From Parvibaculum sp036499025 (GTDB lineage Bacteria; Pseudomonadota; Alphaproteobacteria; Parvibaculales; Parvibaculaceae): a DNA stretch of 64,000 bases. The notes beneath the pieces were generated by a model. That model was not told the origin of the DNA, did not search any database, and saw nothing but the letters and a program-made list of their open reading frames with translations. The DNA is taken from NCBI GenBank assembly GCA_036499025.1, contig DASYEM010000021.1, positions 1 to 64,000 of the forward strand, read 5' to 3'. Of this stretch, positions 43,961-51,635 are shown one piece after another (the first letter of the stretch is position 1; every line of letters starts with the position of its first letter). A program made the position numbers and the translations under genes.

Positions 43961-43972
43961 TACAAATTTGTA
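43961..43972. promoter_or_regulatory. 12-bp palindrome upstream of the GPH transporter
   Basis: TACAAATTTGTA is perfectly self-complementary and lies 19 bases upstream of the transporter start, a place suited to a repressor site. No regulator gene is next to it. Confidence 0.35.
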
Positions 43973-44042
43973 TGAGCTAAAGAAACCGATTGAGGCGGCT
44001 TTGTCTATTGTTCAAAATGCGCGCAATGCTGTGCCGCAGCAA

Positions 44043-44693
44043 TCAGGCGAATAATTCATCGGCCACATAAGGATTGCCGCGCCGTTCCGCACCGAAGGTC
44101 GAGAGCGGTCCGTGTCCCGGAACAAAGGTCACATCGTCGCCGAGCGGCCAGAGCCGTTCGCGGATCGATGAGATCAATGCATTGTAATCGCCGCGCGGAA
44201 AATCAGTCCGGCCGATTGAGCCATTGAAAATGACGTCGCCGACAATCGCGAGCTTCGCCTCGGCATTGAAGAAGATGATGTGGCCCGGCGTGTGGCCAGG
44301 GCAGTGGCGGACATCGAAGGTGAGGCCGCTCACCTCAACCGTGTCGCCGTCTTCCAGCCAGCGATCAGGCTCAAAGCCGCCAAAGGCCGGGAAACCATAC
44401 TTCTCGCTCTGCGTGGGCAATTCTGAAATCAGGAAGAGATCATCGCGATGGGGACCTTCAATCGGAATTGTCAGACGGCGTGAAAGTTCGCCCGCCGCCG
44501 CCGCATGATCGAGATGGCCATGTGTCAACAATACCTTTTCGAGCTTGATGCCGAGCTCTTCAACCGTCTGCATGATGCGGTCGAGATCGCCGCCAGGATC
44601 GCTTACGGCACCGCGCATCGTCTCGTCATCCCAGAGCAAAGTGCAGTTTTGCTGAAAGGGAGTGACGGGGAGAATCGCTGCTTTGAGGCTCAT
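44043..44693 (-). CDS. MBL-fold hydrolase (glyoxalase II-like, YcbL type)
   Basis: A 216-residue metallo-beta-lactamase-fold protein with the metal-binding motif THGHLDHAAAAGELS, then VRHCPGHTPGHIIFFN, IVGDVIFNGSIGRTDFP and PGHGPLSTFG. The single-domain length fits YcbL-type thioesterases/glyoxalase II relatives rather than full glyoxalase II. Separate transcription unit, flanked by a divergent HU gene. Confidence 0.9.
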   Translation of the reverse strand: MSLKAAILPVTPFQQNCTLLWDDETMRGAVSDPGGDLDRIMQTVEELGIKLEKVLLTHGHLDHAAAAGELSRRLTIPIEGPHRDDLFLISELPTQSEKYGFPAFGGFEPDRWLEDGDTVEVSGLTFDVRHCPGHTPGHIIFFNAEAKLAIVGDVIFNGSIGRTDFPRGDYNALISSIRERLWPLGDDVTFVPGHGPLSTFGAERRGNPYVADELFA

Positions 44694-44909
44694 TCGTGCC
44701 GCACATGTTCAATTTCGAGGTCGCTCAAATTAGGCAGCCATGTCGCATATGTCCAATGTTGACGGGCTTTTTCGCGCTTTCGCTCCGAAATCTGTGCATA
44801 AAGCGGCATTGTGCGAGCGAAAAAAGCCTTGGGGCGCAGCAAACTCTTGGTGTTTACCTCAAACTTGTGAAAGATAGCGTCAGCTTCCACCAAGGACGAA
44901 TCACGAATC

Positions 44910-45251
44910 ATGGCCACAAAACCTGCCGCCAAAACCGCTGCAAAGCCCGCCGCGAAAGCAAAGGCTCCCACTCAGCCCACCATCCCGCTCTCGAAGATCA
45001 TTGCGGAGCTGGCTGAGCAGCACGAAATGTCGAAGAAGGCCACTGCCGCCTTGTTCGATGACTTCGTCGCTCTGACGGTCAAGAACCTGAAGAAGGGCAA
45101 CAAGGTCCGCATCACCGGCCTTGGCATTCTCGCGGTTCGCAAGCGCGCCGCCCGCATGGGCCGCAACCCGGCCACAGGCGAAGCGATCAAGATCAAGGCG
45201 TCGAAGAAAGTCGCCTTCCGCGTCGCGAAGGATCTGAAGGAAGCGATCTAA
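44910..45251 (+). CDS. HU-family DNA-binding protein with a basic Ala/Lys/Pro N-terminal tail
   Basis: Residues 26-113 are a HU/IHF domain: LSKIIAELAEQHEMSKKATA, LFDDFVALTVKNLKKGNKVR, ITGLGILAVRKRAARMGRNP and KASKKVAFRVAKDLK, with the NPATG beta-arm. Residues 1-25 add KPAAKTAAKPAAKAKAPT, a lysine/alanine/proline tail like those of histone H1-like bacterial proteins; ordinary HU is about 90 residues without it. Own promoter region and terminator; 657-base separation from ihfA-type genes rules out an operon with them. Confidence 0.92.
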   Translation: MATKPAAKTAAKPAAKAKAPTQPTIPLSKIIAELAEQHEMSKKATAALFDDFVALTVKNLKKGNKVRITGLGILAVRKRAARMGRNPATGEAIKIKASKKVAFRVAKDLKEAI

Positions 45252-45313
45252 TCGCTTTCTGATCCGGTCGAACGGATAAGCTAAAGAGACATGACGGCTT
45301 TGTCGTCGTCGTG

Positions 45314-45345
45314 AAAGGCGGTTTTTAGGAGCCGCCTTTTTCTTT
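45314..45345 (+). terminator. Terminator of the HU gene
   Basis: An 8-bp stem AAAGGCGG (45314-45321) with CCGCCTTT (45332-45339), 10-base loop, then TTCTTTT. Confidence 0.8.
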
Positions 45346-45489
45346 TGTGAAAGCATGGAGTTGAGATGAAGGGCGGCGCAGGGCGCCTCACGCCGTTTGC
45401 GGGGTTGAGGCGTTCCCGTGAGGCTGCTATCAGATCGTCCTCCGCGCCCACCGGCATGGCTGCCTCGGGCCTGTACAAGGAAGACGAAA

Positions 45490-45834
45490 ATGGCGATCAA
45501 GCGGCTGAGCCCCGGCAAGCGTATGAGCGAAGGTGTCGTCCATGGCGATCGGGTCATTCTGGCCGGTCAAGTCGCGGTCGATGGCGGCTCCATCAAAGCC
45601 CAGTCCGAACAGGTCCTGAAGCAGATCGACGAATTGCTGGCCGCCGCCGGCAGCAGCAAGTCGAAGCTGCTCTTTGCGCAAATCTTTCTTGCCGACATGG
45701 CCGACTACGCGCCGTTCAATGATGTCTGGGACGGCTGGATCGACTCCGCCAATCCGCCCGCTCGCGCCTGCATTCAGTCGCCGCTGGTGAAGCCGGAATG
45801 GAAAGTCGAAGTCCAGGTCACGGCAGCGGTCTGA
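45490..45834 (+). CDS. RidA family protein
   Basis: A 114-residue chorismate-mutase-like fold protein; RidA members hydrolyse reactive enamine/imine intermediates. Visible: SEGVVHGDRVILAGQVAVDG, VLKQIDELLAAAGSSKSKL, the conserved Arg in PARACIQSP and the C-terminal KVEVQVTAAV. ATG at 45490 gives the family length; a longer frame begins upstream without support. Single gene followed by a hairpin. Confidence 0.9.
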   Translation: MAIKRLSPGKRMSEGVVHGDRVILAGQVAVDGGSIKAQSEQVLKQIDELLAAAGSSKSKLLFAQIFLADMADYAPFNDVWDGWIDSANPPARACIQSPLVKPEWKVEVQVTAAV

Positions 45835-45844
45835 ACCCGCCAGA

Positions 45845-45883
45845 GCTCCGCGCCGCCAGGCCGATAACGTTGCGCGGAGCGTT
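45845..45883 (+). terminator. Hairpin between ridA-like and mug genes
   Basis: A perfect 9-bp stem GCTCCGCGC (45845-45853) with GCGCGGAGC (45872-45880) around an 18-base loop, followed by GTTT. Short T run, so a weak terminator at best. Confidence 0.45.
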
Positions 45884-45917
45884 TCATGGAATCGATGATG
45901 CCGGTGTAATCTGAGCC

Positions 45918-46424
45918 ATGAGCGGCTCTCTTCCCGATATCCTGGCTAAAAATCTGGAGGTGGTATTCTGCGGAATAAATCCCGGTGTGCAGGCAGCTGT
46001 GACCGGCCACCATTTTGTGGGCAGAAACAATCGCTTCTGGAACACTATTCATTTGGCGGGTTTTACCCCGGAGCAGATCAGCCCCGAAAATGATCGGATG
46101 ATCCTGCGTTTTCGGTGTGGCCTGACGACGGTGGCCGAGCGCGCCACTGCCCGTGCCTGCGAACTCTCAAGCCATGAGATCATTTCAGATTCCGCAAAAC
46201 TGGAGCGAAAGATTGTGAAGTACCGGCCGCGCTATATCGCGTTTCTGGGAAAGTCTGCTTACCAAACGATATCGAAACAACGAAAAACTCTCTGGGGAGC
46301 GCAGGATAGCACTTTCGGCGGCGCTGCCGTGTGGGTGCTGCCGAATCCAAGCGGCCGGAATCTTGCGTTCAGCCGCGACGCTCTTGCCGATGCTTATCGC
46401 GCGCTGCGTTTGATGTTGGGATGA
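45918..46424 (+). CDS. mug: Mismatch-specific uracil/thymine DNA glycosylase (Mug)
   Basis: Removes U or ethenocytosine opposite G. 168 residues with the active-site motif FCGINPGVQAA and the NPSGRN motif near the C-terminus (WVLPNPSGRNLAFS), FVGRNNRFWNTIHLAGF and YIAFLGKSAYQ in between. Length typical of Mug. The gene looks less GC-rich than its neighbours, so it may be a later arrival. Convergent with the DUF488 gene. Confidence 0.92.
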   Translation: MSGSLPDILAKNLEVVFCGINPGVQAAVTGHHFVGRNNRFWNTIHLAGFTPEQISPENDRMILRFRCGLTTVAERATARACELSSHEIISDSAKLERKIVKYRPRYIAFLGKSAYQTISKQRKTLWGAQDSTFGGAAVWVLPNPSGRNLAFSRDALADAYRALRLMLG

Positions 46425-46468
46425 AACCGGCTGCAACGTCGGCACCGGCATGGCGGGACGTCACGTTT

Positions 46469-46819
46469 TTATTTCTCGAGAAAGCTTTTCAGGGCGACGG
46501 CGTTGTTATGGTCTTCGTCCTTGGCGGCAAAGAGCAGCGTCACGAGCTTGTGGCCCTGCATGGCGCCGCGGAGTAGTGCGGTAGCGTCGGCATTTTTATT
46601 GAACTCCGCGCGATAGCGCTTCCTGAATTCCGTCCAAAGCTCGGGATCGTGGCCGAACCAGTTGCGTAGGTCGGCGCTTGGCGCGATTTCCTTCAGCCAG
46701 AGATCGATCTTCGCGGTATCGCGCTTCAGGCCGCGCGGCCAGAGACGATCGACGAGAATGCGAAAGCCGTCATCCGTCGATGGGGCCTCATAGGCTCGCT
46801 TCAATCGAATGCGGCTCAT
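46469..46819 (-). CDS. DUF488 family protein
   Basis: A 116-residue protein with the DUF488 signature: RLKRAYEAPSTDDGFRILVD RLWPRGL (split for length), then KEIAPSADLRNWFGHDP and WTEFRKRYRAEF, then GHKLVTLLFAAKDEDHNNAV. Function is not established for the family. Last gene of the run that begins with cysJ, 14 bases after the DUF6306 gene. Confidence 0.88.
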   Translation of the reverse strand: MSRIRLKRAYEAPSTDDGFRILVDRLWPRGLKRDTAKIDLWLKEIAPSADLRNWFGHDPELWTEFRKRYRAEFNKNADATALLRGAMQGHKLVTLLFAAKDEDHNNAVALKSFLEK

Positions 46820-46833
46820 AAGCAGCTTCCTTT

Positions 46834-47352
46834 CTAGGGATGCTTTGGCAGTACCGCGCCGGTAACCTCATTGGCAAGGGCAATGTTGACCTCATGCGAG
46901 GCCAGCATCTCGGCCAAGTCCTTGTGTAGTCCATCATCGCGCGTACGAGGCAGAAGTTCCCGCAGCTTCCGCACCACCCATCCCTGGCCGCGATTGAGAA
47001 AGGCGATGCGCTCTGCGATATTGCCGATCGCCATCGCCTTGCCGTAGAAGGCGCCGGTTTCCAGAGACGGCGCGCCACCCAATGATTTGACGTGGCCGAG
47101 CAGCATGGCGCACCAGCGCGCCTCGTCCTTCTGGATCGTGCGCATCAATTCGGCAATCTCGATGCTGTCGGCCGCGCGGGCGCTTTCGAGTGTCACGCGC
47201 GCACCCGCGCGTTCGGCTTCCAGCAATTCATTGAGACTGCTAATCAGTTCGTCCTTGCCGGCATAGCCCATATAGGCGTCATCGGCTTCATGCATCGCGC
47301 AGGCCGGCGAGCTGACCTCCACCTTGGGTTCGTCGTCGCGGGCCTGCGTCAT
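46834..47352 (-). CDS. DUF6306-like ferritin-fold helical protein
   Basis: A 172-residue helical protein. The recognisable part is DELISSLNELLEAERAGARV and MRTIQKDEARWCAMLLGHVK with GAFYGKAMA, patterned like ferritin-like proteins with E-x-x-x-x-R-A and D-E-A-R-W-C; DUF6306 is my best family guess, from memory. Metal binding is plausible but not shown. Sits between sodB (30 bases) and DUF488 (14 bases) and is likely cotranscribed, which hints at oxidative-stress use. Confidence 0.75.
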   Translation of the reverse strand: MTQARDDEPKVEVSSPACAMHEADDAYMGYAGKDELISSLNELLEAERAGARVTLESARAADSIEIAELMRTIQKDEARWCAMLLGHVKSLGGAPSLETGAFYGKAMAIGNIAERIAFLNRGQGWVVRKLRELLPRTRDDGLHKDLAEMLASHEVNIALANEVTGAVLPKHP

Positions 47353-47382
47353 GGCATGATCTCCTCTGCTACGAACGGCGCA

Positions 47383-47982
47383 TCACGCCGTCGCGCGCTC
47401 CAGTTTCTCGTTCGCGCCGCCCCAATTGGCGAGGTTGTTCAAGAACGCATCGAGGAAGCTTGCCCGCGCATTCTGGTAGTCGAGATAATAGGCATGCTCC
47501 CAGACGTCGGCGGTGAGCAGCGGCACGACGCCGTGAACGATGGGCGTGTCGGCGTCATGGAAGGACGTGACCGCAAGCTTGCCGTTGTCCAGCACCAGCC
47601 AGGCCCAGCCGGACGCGAAATGACCGACGGCTTCGGCTTTGAATTTTTCCTTGAATTGATCGACACCGCCGAAATCGCGCATCAGCCATTCCGCGAGCTT
47701 GCCGGTCGGGGCGCCGCTTTTCGGCGTCATCGACTGCCAGAAAAAATCATGGTTCCAGGCCTGCGCGGCATTGTTGAAAAGCTTCTTGTCGCCGCTCTCC
47801 TTCGCTGCCTTGATGATCTCCTCAAGACTGGCCTGCTCAAGCGGCGTGCCTTTGATAGCGGCATTGGTGTTGTCGACATAGGCCTTGTGATGCTTGCCAT
47901 AGTGAAACTCGAAGGTGCGCGCGGACATATGCGGTTCGAGAGCAGCTTTGTCGTAGGGAAGGGGGGCTTGGATCACTGACAT
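47383..47982 (-). CDS. sodB: Superoxide dismutase [Fe] (SodB-like)
   Basis: Converts superoxide to hydrogen peroxide and oxygen. 199 residues, cytosolic (no signal peptide). Metal ligands are visible: His27 in FHYGKHH, His78 in WNHDFFW, and Asp159 and His163 in DVWEHAYYLDY. Gln at position 74 in AAQAWNH fits the iron type. It lies 57 bases downstream of the MetB-type gene. Confidence 0.94.
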   Translation of the reverse strand: MSVIQAPLPYDKAALEPHMSARTFEFHYGKHHKAYVDNTNAAIKGTPLEQASLEEIIKAAKESGDKKLFNNAAQAWNHDFFWQSMTPKSGAPTGKLAEWLMRDFGGVDQFKEKFKAEAVGHFASGWAWLVLDNGKLAVTSFHDADTPIVHGVVPLLTADVWEHAYYLDYQNARASFLDAFLNNLANWGGANEKLERATA

Positions 47983-48039
47983 TTTATTTCTTTCTGGGCA
48001 TCGTGAAGTGAATTGAATTATCTCAGCGAGATCACGCCC

Positions 48040-49197
48040 TCAATCAAGGCATGAAAACGCCTGCTCCAGATCGGCGCGAAGATCAGCCTCCGCTTCGAGG
48101 CCGATGGAGAGCCGCAACAGTGTATCGCCGATACCCGCCAGCCGTCGCGCTTCTGCGCCCATTCCGATATGCGTCATTGTCGCAGGGTGCGCGATGAGGC
48201 TTTCGACGCCGCCGAGAGATTCCGCGAGCGTGAAGATGCGGACGGCTTCGACAAGGCGGCGAACCTCCGCGGCGCCGCCGTCAAGTTCGAAGCTCAGCAT
48301 GGCGCCGAAGCCCTTTTGTTGGGTTTTCGCGATGGCATGGCCCGGATGGGTTTCAAGACCGGGATAATGGACGGCGCGGACACGCGGATGCTGTTGCAGA
48401 AAAAGGGCGAGCGACATGGCGTTGCGCTGCTGCGCCTCGATGCGCGGAAAGAGCGTGCGCACGCCGCGTAGCGTCATATAGGCGTCGAAGGGGGATCCGA
48501 TGATGCCGGTCACATTGGCCCAAGCGGCGAGCGTTTCCGCGTCCGCCTTGTCGGCGGCGATGACGGCCCCGCCGATGACGTCGGAATGGCCGTTCAGATA
48601 TTTGGTCGTCGAGTGAATGACGAAATCCGCGCCGAGGGCGATGGGATTTTGCAGAGCCGGTGAGAGGAAAGTGTTATCGACCGCGATCTTGGCGCCGACG
48701 GCCTTGGCGCGCGCCGCGATGGCGGCGATGTCGACGACGCGCATCAGCGGATTGCTGGGCGTCTCGATCAGCACAAGCGCGGGCACACCCTCGAGCGCCC
48801 GCGCCAGTGCCTCCTCGTCTCCCTGATCGACGAAAACGACGTCGAATTGTCGCCGCTCCCCCCGGGCGGCGAGGAGACGATAGGTGCCCGAATAGCAATC
48901 ATGCGGCGCGACGACGAGATCGTCGGGCCGGAGCAGCGAGAGAACGAGATCGATGGCCGCCATGCCCGAGGACGTGACGACGGCCCCCGCGCCGCCCTCG
49001 AGCTTTGCCAGCGTGTCGGCCAGCATGTCGCGGCTGGGATTGACGGTGCGGGAATAATCGTAGGGACCCGCGCGCTCATAGCCCTGAAAAGCGAAGGTGC
49101 TGGACAGGTAGAGCGGTGGGGCGACGGCGCCGAAGGCGGGATCGCTAGCGATCCCGTTCGACGCCGCCACGGTCTCTGGCGCTTTGCGCTCCGGCAT
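48040..49197 (-). CDS. Cystathionine gamma-synthase / beta-lyase family enzyme
   Basis: PLP enzyme of trans-sulfuration, 385 residues. PLP lysine in IHSTTKYLNGHSDVIGG, N-terminal FGAVAPPLYLSSTFAFQGYE with PYDYSRTVNPSRDMLADTLA, and C-terminal SLGGVESLIAHPATMTH. MetB versus MetC is not safely separated by eye; the aliphatic length and context (sulfur assimilation) favour MetB-like. 21 bases after the peroxiredoxin gene. Confidence 0.9.
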   Translation of the reverse strand: MPERKAPETVAASNGIASDPAFGAVAPPLYLSSTFAFQGYERAGPYDYSRTVNPSRDMLADTLAKLEGGAGAVVTSSGMAAIDLVLSLLRPDDLVVAPHDCYSGTYRLLAARGERRQFDVVFVDQGDEEALARALEGVPALVLIETPSNPLMRVVDIAAIAARAKAVGAKIAVDNTFLSPALQNPIALGADFVIHSTTKYLNGHSDVIGGAVIAADKADAETLAAWANVTGIIGSPFDAYMTLRGVRTLFPRIEAQQRNAMSLALFLQQHPRVRAVHYPGLETHPGHAIAKTQQKGFGAMLSFELDGGAAEVRRLVEAVRIFTLAESLGGVESLIAHPATMTHIGMGAEARRLAGIGDTLLRLSIGLEAEADLRADLEQAFSCLD

Positions 49198-49218
49198 GTG
49201 AGGTGCCTTTGTAAAAGC

Positions 49219-49848
49219 TCAGCGAAGCTGAACCATACGCAGATAGGGCTTCAATTCCTTCCAGCCCTGCGGGAAGCGTTCCTTGGCCTGTTCGGTCGAG
49301 AGGCTCGGCGAGATGATGACCGGCTGGCCGGGCGTCCAGTTCACGGGCGTCGAAACCTTTTCACCATCGGTGAGCTGGAGGCTGTCGATGGTACGAAGGA
49401 TTTCCGCGAAGTTGCGGCCGGCGCTGGGCGGATAGGTCAGGATCAAGCGAATCTTCTTGTTGGGATCGATCACATAGACCGCGCGCACCGTGTAGGTCGG
49501 ATCGGAATCCGGATGGATCATCTCGTAAAGGGTCGAGACCTTCTTGTCGTCGTCGGCGATCATCGGGAAATTGAGCTTCTGGCCCTGTGTTTCCTCGATG
49601 TCCTTTTCCCAGCCCTGATGTGCATCGACCGGATCGACCGAGAGGCCGATGGTCTTGACGCCGCGCTTGTCCCATTCGGGCTTCAGGCGGGCGACTTCAC
49701 CGAGTTCCGTCGTGCAGACCGGTGTGAAATCCTTGGGGTGGCTGAAGAAGACGCCCCAGGAATTGCCGAGCCATTTGTGGAAGCTGATCGGACCTTGCGT
49801 GCTGTTCTGTTCAAAGTCCGGGGCGATCTGACCGAGTAGTAGTGACAT
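49219..49848 (-). CDS. 1-Cys peroxiredoxin (Prx6 type)
   Basis: Thiol peroxidase of 209 residues with the peroxidatic Cys45 in SHPKDFTPVCTTELG; this is its only cysteine, so it is a 1-Cys enzyme needing an external thiol. The Prx6-type extension follows (LIHP-like TYTVRAVYVIDPNKKIRLIL, WTPGQPVIISPSLS). Start ATG 39 bases after the cysI stop. Cotranscription with cysJI and the MetB-type gene suggests protection during sulfide handling or the oxidative response. Confidence 0.93.
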   Translation of the reverse strand: MSLLLGQIAPDFEQNSTQGPISFHKWLGNSWGVFFSHPKDFTPVCTTELGEVARLKPEWDKRGVKTIGLSVDPVDAHQGWEKDIEETQGQKLNFPMIADDDKKVSTLYEMIHPDSDPTYTVRAVYVIDPNKKIRLILTYPPSAGRNFAEILRTIDSLQLTDGEKVSTPVNWTPGQPVIISPSLSTEQAKERFPQGWKELKPYLRMVQLR

Positions 49849-49887
49849 TCTTTTTCTCCTCTATGGATGCCGGGATGGGGGAGGGGT

Positions 49888-51627
49888 TCAGTCGTTGAAG
49901 TGGCGGCCTTCCTTGACCTCGGCGACATATCCGGCGCGGATGGCGAAATCGCCGAAGCGTTCGTCCGGTTGGCGCTCGCGGGCGAAATGCACGGCGAGTT
50001 TTTCAAAGGCGTCGAGGATCACATCCTCGCCGACATTTTCGAGATACATCTTGTTGAGGCGCTGGCCGTGAAAGCCACCGCCGAAATAGAGATTGTATTT
50101 CCCCGGCGCGCGGCCCGTCAGCGCGACTTCCGCGATATAGGGACGCGAGCAGCCATTGGGGCAGCCGGTCATGCGGATGGTTATCGGTTCATCGATGAGC
50201 CCCTGCGCCGACAGGATGGCCTCCATCTTCGTCAGCAGGTTCGGCAAATAGCGTTCGCTTTCAGCCATGGCGAGGCCGCAGGTCGGCATCGACACGCACG
50301 CCATCGAATTGAGCCGCAGCCCGCTCAGCGCGTTCGAGCTTCCAAGCCCGTGCGCGTCCAGAAGCTTCTCAATGGCCGGGCGGGCCTTGGGCGCGACATC
50401 GGCGATGATGAGATTCTGGTTCGGCGTGACGCGGAACGTGCCGTGATGGATTTTCGCAATGGCGCGCAGTGCGTCCATCAAAGGACGGCCCTCATGGTTG
50501 ATGACGCGACCGTTTTCGATAAAGAGCGTGTAGTGCTCGAGCTCGTCCTCACCGCGCTGCCAGCCATACTGGTCGCCATTGGAGGTGAAAATCGCCTCGC
50601 GGGGCTCCTCGAAGGTAAAGCCCTGCCGCGCCTCGATGCCCGCCTTGATCGCGTCGAGGCCCTTGTCATCGATCGTATATTTGAAGCGCGCATGCATGCG
50701 GTCGGCGCGGTCACCGAAATCGCGCTGCACCATCATCGTCGCGTCGATCACTGCCGTGACCTTGTCCACCGCCACGAAGCCGATGAGACTCGCCAGACGC
50801 GGATAGGTTTCGGGCGCCTGATCGGTCCGCCCCATGCCGCCGCCGATGACGACATTGAAACCTTCGAGCTTTCCCCTGGGCGCGATGGCGATGAAACCGA
50901 GATCCTGCGCGTAAATGTCGATGTCGTTGAACGGCGGCAGCACGAAGCCGATCTTGAATTTGCGCGGCATGTAGCTGCGACCGTAAAGCGGCTCTTCGGG
51001 TGTGGCCTGGTTGCGCGGCTCGGGCTCTTCCTCGTACCAGATTTCGCGATAGGCACCGGTCTTGGGAATGGCGTGGTCGCTGGCGGCCTTGGCCATCGCA
51101 TAGACCTGGGCGTGGAGCGCGGAAAGCTGGGGATGGACAGAGCACATGACGCCGCGAGAATCGTCGCCGCAAGCCGCGCGAGAGTCGAGGCCGACATCGC
51201 GCATACCCTGCATGAGCGGGCGCAGGTTCCGCTTCAATACACCATGAAACTGAAAGGTCTGGCGCGTCGTCAGCCTGAGCGTCTCGCCGCCATAGGCGCG
51301 GCCAAGCTCGTCGAGCTTCAGCCATTGCGCTGACGTCAACACGCCTCCGGGCAGGCGCACCCGCACCATGAAATCGAAGGCGGGCTCCAGCCGCTGGCGG
51401 CGTCGCTCGTCGCGGATGTCGCGATTGTCCTGCTGATAGATGCCGTGAAACTTCATCAGCTTGATATCGTCGCCGGGCACGGCGGCGGTCAGCTCCGCCA
51501 CTAGCCCTTCGGCGATGGTGCCGCGAAGCTGGTTGCTGTTCGCTTTCAGCGTCTCGTCGGGGTTGAGCTTTTCCAACGGCTGCGAAACGTCGCGGCTACG
51601 ATCCGATTTTTCAAGAAGCGTGGTCAT
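49888..51627 (-). CDS. cysI: Sulfite reductase (NADPH) hemoprotein, beta subunit
   Basis: Six-electron reduction of sulfite to sulfide with siroheme and a 4Fe-4S cluster. 579 residues. Cluster cysteines are in CVSMPTCGLAMAESERYLP and TGCPNGCSRPYIAE; repeated nitrite/sulfite reductase ferredoxin halves around RLTTRQTFQFHGVLKRNLRP and RVTPNQNLIIADV. ATG at 51627 has GAGGG six bases upstream; the TTG four codons earlier overlaps the cysJ stop. Directly follows cysJ. Confidence 0.96.
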   Translation of the reverse strand: MTTLLEKSDRSRDVSQPLEKLNPDETLKANSNQLRGTIAEGLVAELTAAVPGDDIKLMKFHGIYQQDNRDIRDERRRQRLEPAFDFMVRVRLPGGVLTSAQWLKLDELGRAYGGETLRLTTRQTFQFHGVLKRNLRPLMQGMRDVGLDSRAACGDDSRGVMCSVHPQLSALHAQVYAMAKAASDHAIPKTGAYREIWYEEEPEPRNQATPEEPLYGRSYMPRKFKIGFVLPPFNDIDIYAQDLGFIAIAPRGKLEGFNVVIGGGMGRTDQAPETYPRLASLIGFVAVDKVTAVIDATMMVQRDFGDRADRMHARFKYTIDDKGLDAIKAGIEARQGFTFEEPREAIFTSNGDQYGWQRGEDELEHYTLFIENGRVINHEGRPLMDALRAIAKIHHGTFRVTPNQNLIIADVAPKARPAIEKLLDAHGLGSSNALSGLRLNSMACVSMPTCGLAMAESERYLPNLLTKMEAILSAQGLIDEPITIRMTGCPNGCSRPYIAEVALTGRAPGKYNLYFGGGFHGQRLNKMYLENVGEDVILDAFEKLAVHFARERQPDERFGDFAIRAGYVAEVKEGRHFND

Positions 51628-51635
51628 GCCGGCCC

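Noticed and set aside
44690..44971. Minus-strand frame opposite the HU promoter
   Set aside because: It would overlap the HU coding start; the first part is antisense to the KPAAK tail and gives an artificial Ala-rich helix.
49867..51333. 488-codon plus-strand frame opposite cysI
   Set aside because: Antisense to the siroheme protein whose motifs are intact on the minus strand.
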